Below, piece by piece: positions 58,014 through 64,000 of a stretch of DNA of 64,000 bases. Each line of letters begins with the position of its first letter. Within the stretch, counting starts at the first letter, position 1. The translations under genes and the position numbers were made by a program. Origin of the DNA: Alteromonas sp. KUL49 (GTDB taxonomy: Bacteria; Pseudomonadota; Gammaproteobacteria; Enterobacterales; Alteromonadaceae); assembly GCF_006538345.1 (NCBI RefSeq), contig NZ_BJKL01000006.1, positions 275,868-339,867 on the forward strand. The letters are read 5' to 3'. Under the pieces are notes generated by a model that worked only from the letters and a program-made list of their open reading frames with translations, made no database searches and was not told where the DNA came from.

Positions 58014-59645
58014 CTAGAAGAAGCGCCAGTAGATAAAGAAGGTAATTCCTAGAATGGCCGCAGTATGAACATAGTCCCAGTAATCAATACCACGTTTGAT
58101 TTCTGCCACTTGATCAGGATCTACACTTTGCAACGTTAATCCTTTCAAAGACTCCTCGTCTTTTGGTTGGGTAAATGCGCTTAGTACAACCATGAGAAGA
58201 ATAATCACGATGAAAAGAGCCACACAGATATACAACCAATTTTCGTTGGCGTACCAGCCCATTACAGGTACCGATGCCAATGTTTCGGCAAAGAAACTCA
58301 TCACTAAACGACACATCCCCAATGCAAAACCAATCACAAGTCCCCAGAATGCAGCCGCCTCGGTAATCCGTTTGCTACAGATTCCCAGCAAAAATACTGC
58401 AGCGATCCCCGGAGCAATGAGAGCCTGAACTTGCTGTAGGTATTCAAACAAATTTGCAGATAACGCGAGCATTAGCGGTATCCAAAGCATGCCTAAGATC
58501 ACAATGACCACCGTCGCAATGCGACCAACCTGCAACAAATTGTTTTCACTCGCTTCAGGTTTAAACTTCTTATAAAAATCAATAGTGAAAAGTGTCGCGG
58601 AAGAGTTAAATAAAGATGCCAAAGAACTCATCAATGCAGCGAGAAGCCCTCCTATGACAATACCTTTTATTCCCGCTGGCAATAGTTCGGTAACCAACGT
58701 TGCGAATGCCGCATCAGATGAACCATAACTGATGATTCCTTTCTCTTTTAATGCCACAGCAATCATACCTGGGAACAAGAAAAGGAATACTGGCAACAGC
58801 TTTAGATAACCAGCAAACATAGTTCCTCGTCTTGCCTCTTTGATTCCTCTCGCAGATAGCACACGTTGAACAATGTACTGGTCAGTACACCAGTACCAAA
58901 AGCCTATAATGAAAGAACCAAAGATTACGCCTGGCCAAGGGAAATTTGGGTCATCCCATGGCCGAATCAAATGCAGGTTTTCTTGATTAATGCGCTCTAC
59001 TTCAGCCCAACCACCGGCCAAGTCTAGACCTATCCACACGATAACAATGGAACCGACGAGTAGCACGGGAGTTTGCACCACGGATGTCCACATAATCGCT
59101 TTCATACCACCAAGCACAGTATAAATCCCAGTGACAACTACCATCCCTATTGCAGCGATCCAAAAGAAATCGATTCCCCAGATCGTATCGATGCCGAGCA
59201 ATGTTTGTAATACCAATGCACCCGCGTAAACGGTTACCGCGACTTTGGTCAGCACGTAGCTAACAATAGAAATACCAGCGAGGAATGTTCGAGACCGTGC
59301 AGAAAAACGACGCTCTAGAAATTCTGGCATAGTGTACACTTTAGATGACCAATAAAAGGGCACCAAAAACCAACCCAGCAACAAAATAATGTATGACTGG
59401 AGCTCCCAGTGAGCTAGGGCCATGCCCGATGATGCTCCAGCGCCAGATAGTCCAACTAAATGCTCTGAACCAATATTTGATGCAAATATAGATGCACCAA
59501 TTGTTAGCCACGTTGCATTTCGGCCTGCTAAAAAATAGTCTTCGGTGTCGTTTTCTTTTGAACGCATGGAAAAGCCAACAACGGCTACTAACATGGCAAA
59601 AAAAGCACAAAGTACTATCCAATCAAGTAAATCTAGCTCGATCAT
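58014..59645 (-). CDS. Sodium:solute symporter (SSS), sugar type
   Basis: 543 residues from ATG 59645, which follows GGAG; an upstream frame extension is unsupported. About 14 membrane segments and the SSS sequences GRNATWLTIGASIFASNIGSEH and WYWCTDQYIVQRVLSA, as in SglT-like sugar transporters. Imports a released sugar with Na+ across the inner membrane. It lies between two sulfatase genes in the same unit (26- and 14-base gaps), which links transport to desulfation. Confidence 0.9.
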   Translation of the reverse strand: MIELDLLDWIVLCAFFAMLVAVVGFSMRSKENDTEDYFLAGRNATWLTIGASIFASNIGSEHLVGLSGAGASSGMALAHWELQSYIILLLGWFLVPFYWSSKVYTMPEFLERRFSARSRTFLAGISIVSYVLTKVAVTVYAGALVLQTLLGIDTIWGIDFFWIAAIGMVVVTGIYTVLGGMKAIMWTSVVQTPVLLVGSIVIVWIGLDLAGGWAEVERINQENLHLIRPWDDPNFPWPGVIFGSFIIGFWYWCTDQYIVQRVLSARGIKEARRGTMFAGYLKLLPVFLFLFPGMIAVALKEKGIISYGSSDAAFATLVTELLPAGIKGIVIGGLLAALMSSLASLFNSSATLFTIDFYKKFKPEASENNLLQVGRIATVVIVILGMLWIPLMLALSANLFEYLQQVQALIAPGIAAVFLLGICSKRITEAAAFWGLVIGFALGMCRLVMSFFAETLASVPVMGWYANENWLYICVALFIVIILLMVVLSAFTQPKDEESLKGLTLQSVDPDQVAEIKRGIDYWDYVHTAAILGITFFIYWRFF

Positions 59646-59659
59646 AACTACTCCAGTTC

Positions 59660-61125
59660 TCAGTCTCTTCCCGCGGCGCCAGCCGAAGGTTTCCATTTAG
59701 GCGATGGTTCATGGGCAGAAGCCATGAATTGCTCGATGTGTTCAACAATATCTGGGTACGCGTCAGAAATATCCTGTGATTCTTTGGGATCATCTACCAC
59801 ATTGTATAAAGCCAAGTCACCTGTGTGAAAAGGGCTGCGAATGGCTTTGTAATCTCCGTATCTCACTGCTTGAATTCCACCCATTTCGTAAAATTCGAAA
59901 TACAGCATTTCGTGCAATTTCTGATGCTCGGTCTGTCCTTCTAACGTCGGCAGGAAAGAGATACTATCCAGGCCTTCAGGCGCAGAAACTCCAGCAATTT
60001 GCGCAGCAGTCGCCATGAAATCACCAAAATAAGCGATATGATTGGTAGAACTATTCGCAGCTATGCGAGTTGGTGACCAGGCAATCATTGGAACACGAAT
60101 TCCACCGTCTGTGAGCGCTCGCTTTGTTCCACTAAACGGCCCTGAGGAATTGAAAAAGTATGGGTCATTTCCTCCCTCTTCGTGTGGTCCATTATCGCTA
60201 GTAAATATAACAATAGTGTTTTCATCAATGCCTTGCTCTATCAGCTTAGAGAGAATCTTGCCAACACCATCATCAATATGACTCACCATTGCAGCGTAGC
60301 CTTTCGCGGGTTCAGGCCAATCGAGGTCAGCATACTGTCCGTAACTAGGTACCTCCATGCCATGTGCCCAATCCACTTTTTCAGATTCATTGTTCGCATG
60401 AGGACTCGTTAGAGAAAGAAAAAGAAAGAAAGGATTGTCGCCTTGACCATCAATAAACTCTAATGATTCTTGGTAAAACAGATCGCTAGCATATACCCTT
60501 CTATTCTCGTGTTTTGCTACACCACCATGAAAAGACATATAGGGAAATGGGCTAGGTTCGACCTTGTTCGGTAAAACAACTTTCTCTGTGTTTCTCCAAA
60601 GAAAATCAGGGTAGTGATTATGGGCATGAACTTGATTTAGGTAACCGAAAAAGTAATCAAACCCCTGATCATTTGGCAATCCAGTATTTCCCTCATCACC
60701 TAAACCCCATTTACCAATGAGTGCTGTGCTATACCCAGCATCTTGCAGCAATTCAGCTACGGTAAAGTCCTCAGGTAGTAGCGTTTGAATAGTCTTGTCC
60801 GCATTACCTCTGACACTTGTGTGTCCCATGTGGTATCCAGTCATTAGGACTGATCGCGATGGTGCGCACACCGTCGTTCCTGCATAAAAGTCGGTGAACG
60901 TCATACCCTGTTCTGCCATACGGTCTAAATTGGGCGTCTGTATTTTTCTTGGCCAAAGCTTCCCAGATCGCCGTACCCAAGGTCATCAGCCATGATCCAG
61001 ATAATATTGGGTGGCGTTACTTCTGTGGCAGCAACCCTCTCACTATCGGAATTGTCGCATCCCGCCACTGTTGCTGTGAGTAGCCCCATCACAAGGCACT
61101 TCTTGATAGTGTAAAAAACATCCAT
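59660..61125 (-). pseudogene. S1 sulfatase lipoprotein, interrupted by one-base deletion
   Basis: The 5' part (61125-60925) encodes a lipoprotein signal (TVAGC) and NIIWIMADDLGYGDLGSFGQEK, then leaves frame at an A-run (T-run 60942-60946 on the plus strand). Adding one A gives KIQTPNLDRMAEQGMTF and joins the remainder, about 488 residues. The signature CAPSR is intact, as is FTSDNGPH. Probably a working type I sulfatase with a sequence error. It precedes the SSS symporter. Confidence 0.88.
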
Positions 61126-61144
61126 TGCTTTTATATCCTAACTA

Positions 61145-62713
61145 TTAATTTGCGATTTGGTGTTGTTGTGACTTTCTATCGGGGCTCATGTCACTCTTGC
61201 TGACAGGCCAATAGGGGTGAGGAAAATGATTATCTGACATAATCTTATCGAAAGACTCCACAAGTGCAGGATGGTCTGCGGCGACATCCGTGGTTTCCCA
61301 CGGATCACTGTCTAAATCGTAGAGTTCTATTGGACCAGTCATTAATGGCAAACGAATTGCTTTCCACTTGCCTTGTCTTACGGCCTGTGATGAACCATGT
61401 AAATGGAATTCCCAGTAAAGATAGTCATGATTTGCTTGATTATTCTCGCCGAGCAACGTTGGTGCAAAACTCAATGAATCAAGTTCCCCTTCGAACTCAG
61501 TTTGAGCGAGTTCCGTAAAGGTTGCGAACACGTCACCAAAGTAGGCAATATGATCACTCACCACCCCGGCTGGCACTGTTCCAGGCCCCCAAGCGATGGT
61601 TGGCATTCGAATTCCACCCTCGTATAAATCCCTTTTAATACCTCGTTGGCTACCATTAGAATTATGAAACTCTGGGTCATTACCGCCTTCAGCATGAGGG
61701 CCATTGTCGCCACTAAATATAACGATAGTGTTTTCACTCAACCCCAAAGATGTCAGCTTATTCTTGATGTCACCCACGTAACTATCGACGTTGGCAACCA
61801 TTGCGGCATACCCTTTTGCAGTGTCGGGCCACAATTCGTCGTCAAATTCACCGTAATTTGGAATTTCCATTCCATGAGCCCAATCTACTTTGTCAGCTTC
61901 GTTGTTTGCGTGAGGCGAAATTAACGAGTAGAAGAGAAAGAATGGAGATTCATCGTTGGCGTGGCGTTCGATAAATTGAAGGGCTTCGACGTGTAACCTA
62001 TCATCTGCGTATTCATTACGTTGCTCAATGTCGGTCACAGTGCCGTCAAAACCGAACTTGAAACAATAACTGCAGTCTACGGATGTCGTTACGTTGTTGA
62101 GTTCAACTCTTTCGCTATTGCGCCAAAGAAAATCGGTGAAGTGGTTGTGTGCGTGAACGTGATTTAGATAACCAAAGAAATAATCAAAGCCCTGCTTATT
62201 CGGGTGTCCACTGTCATCTATCTCGCCCAGCCCCCACTTACCAACAATACCTGTAGTGTAACCAGCGTCTTGTAAAACTTCGGAAACTAGTACCGTTTCG
62301 TCATCGAAACTTTTACTTTTAAACGTTGGTTTTCCGTTCACGTCCACAGAAGGTATGGTCATGAAGTTAGCTCTTACAGGCGTTCTACCACTATGCAAAC
62401 CCGTTAACAGTACGCTCCTAGAGGGTGCACATACCGCAGACCCTGAGTAAAAATTCGTAAAATTGATACCTTCGTTCGCAAGTGCATCTAAATTAGGCGT
62501 TGAGAAATTTGACTGTCCATTGATACTAAGGTCACTGTATCCAATATCGTCAGCTAAAATAAAAATAATATTCGGAGGTTCTTTTGACGTTTCACTCTCG
62601 TTATTTGTCTCAATCTGAGAGGTTATGTCTTGGCTATTCACCTCAACTTGAGAACACCCAAAAAGCCCCCCGAAGATTACAAATAGAACCGCAACAAATA
62701 CACCATACTTCAT
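61145..62713 (-). CDS. S1 sulfatase lipoprotein
   Basis: 522 residues from ATG 62713, which follows AGAGAAGAG. Lipobox GLFGC. Type I sulfatase with NIIFILADDIGYSDLSING, formylglycine signature CAPSR in AVCAPSRSVLLTG and FSGDNGPH. It resembles the next sulfatase in the unit, so the two arose by duplication. First gene of the leftward unit sulfatase-sulfatase-SSS-sulfatase. A shared operator-like motif lies 41 bases upstream of its start. Confidence 0.92.
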   Translation of the reverse strand: MKYGVFVAVLFVIFGGLFGCSQVEVNSQDITSQIETNNESETSKEPPNIIFILADDIGYSDLSINGQSNFSTPNLDALANEGINFTNFYSGSAVCAPSRSVLLTGLHSGRTPVRANFMTIPSVDVNGKPTFKSKSFDDETVLVSEVLQDAGYTTGIVGKWGLGEIDDSGHPNKQGFDYFFGYLNHVHAHNHFTDFLWRNSERVELNNVTTSVDCSYCFKFGFDGTVTDIEQRNEYADDRLHVEALQFIERHANDESPFFLFYSLISPHANNEADKVDWAHGMEIPNYGEFDDELWPDTAKGYAAMVANVDSYVGDIKNKLTSLGLSENTIVIFSGDNGPHAEGGNDPEFHNSNGSQRGIKRDLYEGGIRMPTIAWGPGTVPAGVVSDHIAYFGDVFATFTELAQTEFEGELDSLSFAPTLLGENNQANHDYLYWEFHLHGSSQAVRQGKWKAIRLPLMTGPIELYDLDSDPWETTDVAADHPALVESFDKIMSDNHFPHPYWPVSKSDMSPDRKSQQHQIAN

Positions 62714-62753
62714 GGAACTCTTCTCTCTCATAATCATGAAACCCGAAATAACT

Positions 62754-62766
62754 AATATTATAATAC
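62754..62766 (-). promoter_or_regulatory. Shared operator-like motif before the sulfatase unit
   Basis: AATATTATAATAC, a full match to WATATTATAWTAC. It shares the 12-mer TATTATAATACA with the araB site. Located 41 bases upstream of the sulfatase start codon. Confidence 0.65.
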
Positions 62767-62876
62767 ATATTATTTCATTAAACGAAAGGAAATGTGAAGA
62801 GTAAATACAATTTTTTTACATGGATACGTGAATTGTTGGCGATAGATGTGATCGTATCAATTCGTGTTTTGAGCAA

Positions 62877-63593
62877 TTAATTTGTGTCTAATTTCTGCTC
62901 TATAAATGTGAGCGCTTCATCAATCAGCAGAAACATACCATTTTTCGCTCGTTCAGCATTGCCGGTTTTAATGGCTTGATAAATTCTTGCATGCTCTTCA
63001 TATATCGCTTCTGGAAGCGCTTTAATCGGGGAGGTATGTTGAATACTTACGTAGAGAGCAGTCTTAGTAAAATCTCTCATTCGAATATAAAATCGATTCG
63101 ACGTTGCATATAGAATTGCGACGTGAAAATCTATATCAGCTCTGAGTTCGGCCTCTTGATCACCACTTTCCATGGCGTTTTTCATTCGTTCCAAAGCATC
63201 TCCAATCGCTGCGATTCGCTCCTTATTTTGAAGACGTGATGCAAGTGCGCAGGCTTCTGGTTCAACAGCCATACGCATCTGAGTAAACTCTTTAAGCACT
63301 GCTAGCGATGGTTCCTCGTCAAGCATCCACGAGAGCATCTCTGAGTCCAAGATATTCCAGTCTTCTTGACTCAGAATACGAATACCCTGTTTGGGTTTGC
63401 TTGAAATTAGCCCTTTCGCAGTAAGCATCTTTATCGCTTCTCGCACTGCAGTCCTACTGATTCCAAACTGCTCACAGAGTATCGCTTCGGTAGGCAAACC
63501 TTTATCTTTGTCGTACTTACCAGCGATGATTGCTCTTCCAAGCTCACTGGTCATTCGTTGGGATAAATTCTTATTTCTGTCAAGCTTCGACAT
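62877..63593 (-). CDS. GntR-family (FadR/FCD) regulator of the locus
   Basis: 238 residues from ATG 63593, which follows AAGGAAG; a longer frame adds ten residues. The winged helix-turn-helix (about 10-75) has LCEQFGISRTAVREAIKML. The FCD ligand domain (about 90-225) has the usual Asp/His metal-type residues (DIDFHVAIL). Proteins of this type bind sugar acids or phosphates and act as local repressors. It is at the right edge of the polysaccharide locus, divergent from an SSS gene, and is the best candidate to bind the shared motif. Confidence 0.9.
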   Translation of the reverse strand: MSKLDRNKNLSQRMTSELGRAIIAGKYDKDKGLPTEAILCEQFGISRTAVREAIKMLTAKGLISSKPKQGIRILSQEDWNILDSEMLSWMLDEEPSLAVLKEFTQMRMAVEPEACALASRLQNKERIAAIGDALERMKNAMESGDQEAELRADIDFHVAILYATSNRFYIRMRDFTKTALYVSIQHTSPIKALPEAIYEEHARIYQAIKTGNAERAKNGMFLLIDEALTFIEQKLDTN

Positions 63594-63655
63594 GGTTAGT
63601 TGCTTCCTTAGCACTGAGGCCAAATTCGCCGTTATTCGCGGTTTTCACTGGTAAA

Positions 63656-63666
63656 TATTATTACAA
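63656..63666. promoter_or_regulatory. Weak operator-like site before the GntR gene
   Basis: AATATTATTAC and the following AATATT resemble the shared motif with two bases missing. Lies 63 bases before the GntR start; possible autoregulation. Confidence 0.3.
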
Positions 63667-63832
63667 TATTAATTGTTTAGCGACGTAAATTAAAGCGATT
63701 ACATGAATAAAAGCTGAGCACCTTTTATCTGTTTCTAATTATCAATTCATCACGCTACTTAACCTTACTTTGTGACATCTTGTTTCCCACACATAAACAA
63801 TATATTTACTTTTATCCAAAACAAAGTAACAT

Positions 63833-63845
63833 AATATTATATTAC
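63833..63845 (+). promoter_or_regulatory. Shared operator-like motif before the right-edge SSS gene
   Basis: AATATTATATTAC, a full match to the consensus and identical over 14 bases to the TSUP site. It lies 15 bases upstream of the SSS start codon. Confidence 0.65.
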
Positions 63846-63860
63846 TAATAGAGTTCAGTT

Positions 63861-64000
63861 ATGGATAATGTAATTCAGCTTTCTGCTGAAGATTGGCTCA
63901 GTTTTGGGGGCTATTTTTTAGTGATCAGTATTGTTGGCTTAATTGCTGGCAAGCGCAGCAAAAACAAAGAGCAAAATGCCGAAAGCTATTTTCTGGCAGG
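63861..64000 (+). CDS. Sodium:solute symporter, 5' part (cut by window end)
   Basis: 46 codons of an open frame from ATG 63861. It has one membrane segment (GYFLVISIVGLIAG) and the SSS N-terminal end KNKEQNAESYFLAG, matching the EDYFLAGR element of the other symporter in this locus. Probably a second sugar transporter. Divergent from the GntR gene and with the operator-like motif just upstream. The rest lies outside the window. Confidence 0.8.
   Translation, partial: MDNVIQLSAEDWLSFGGYFLVISIVGLIAGKRSKNKEQNAESYFLA

Overview
The window looks like chromosomal DNA of a marine gammaproteobacterium of the Alteromonadaceae (Alteromonas, Paraglaciecola or Glaciecola type). This is inferred from gene content: a YcjX/YcjF pair, TonB receptors without SusD partners, several S1 sulfatases, sodium-coupled sugar transport and a gammaproteobacterial-type Zur box. 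No rRNA, tRNA, CRISPR array or insertion sequence was seen.

Positions 1-19,050 hold mostly ordinary genes: the 3' end of a kynureninase gene, the YcjX/YcjF envelope-stress pair, glyoxalase I, a PEP-CTERM-like secreted protein, a diguanylate cyclase, an S41 protease, an MBL hydrolase, a LysR/acyl-CoA dehydrogenase pair, an AraC regulator, a LytTR membrane regulator with a pseudo-esterase, an S33 peptidase, a periplasmic nucleosidase-like protein and a chemotaxis receptor.

Positions 19,300-29,470 form a zinc-acquisition island. A near-perfect Zur box at 24,554-24,572 lies between two divergent transcription units. The leftward unit encodes a His-rich TonB receptor, a Tat-secreted PhoX/DUF839 phosphatase-like protein and a His-rich COG0523 metallochaperone. 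The rightward unit encodes a ZrgA-like His-rich protein and a MerC-like membrane protein. Beyond them are two DUF3299 proteins, a small secreted protein and a MacB/Lol-type ABC ATPase and permease, resembling the Vibrio zrg system.

Positions 29,470-36,060 hold an XRE regulator pair, an S9 peptidase, an NhaC antiporter and a second TonB receptor.

From about 36,280 to the right edge lies a polysaccharide-utilisation locus that I infer targets a sulfated, arabinose-rich algal polymer. It has five S1 sulfatases, GH27, GH43, a GH49-like beta-helix enzyme, a GHL15-like putative glycosidase and a nucleoside-hydrolase-like DUF1593 protein. It also has one complete and one partial SSS symporter, a TauE/TSUP exporter, araB-araD-araA, an aldose dehydrogenase, a HAD phosphatase, transaldolase and transketolase. 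Together these would desulfate and depolymerise the glycan, import L-arabinose, convert it to xylulose-5-phosphate and feed the pentose-phosphate pathway. A GntR/FadR-type regulator sits at the right end. A shared 13-base motif (WATATTATAWTAC) occurs before nearly every transcription unit of the locus and is the likely operator.

Four genes (zrgA-like, one DUF3299, transketolase, one sulfatase) are each broken by a single-base shift at a homopolymer run. Each is restored by one inserted or removed base, so sequencing error is the simplest explanation.
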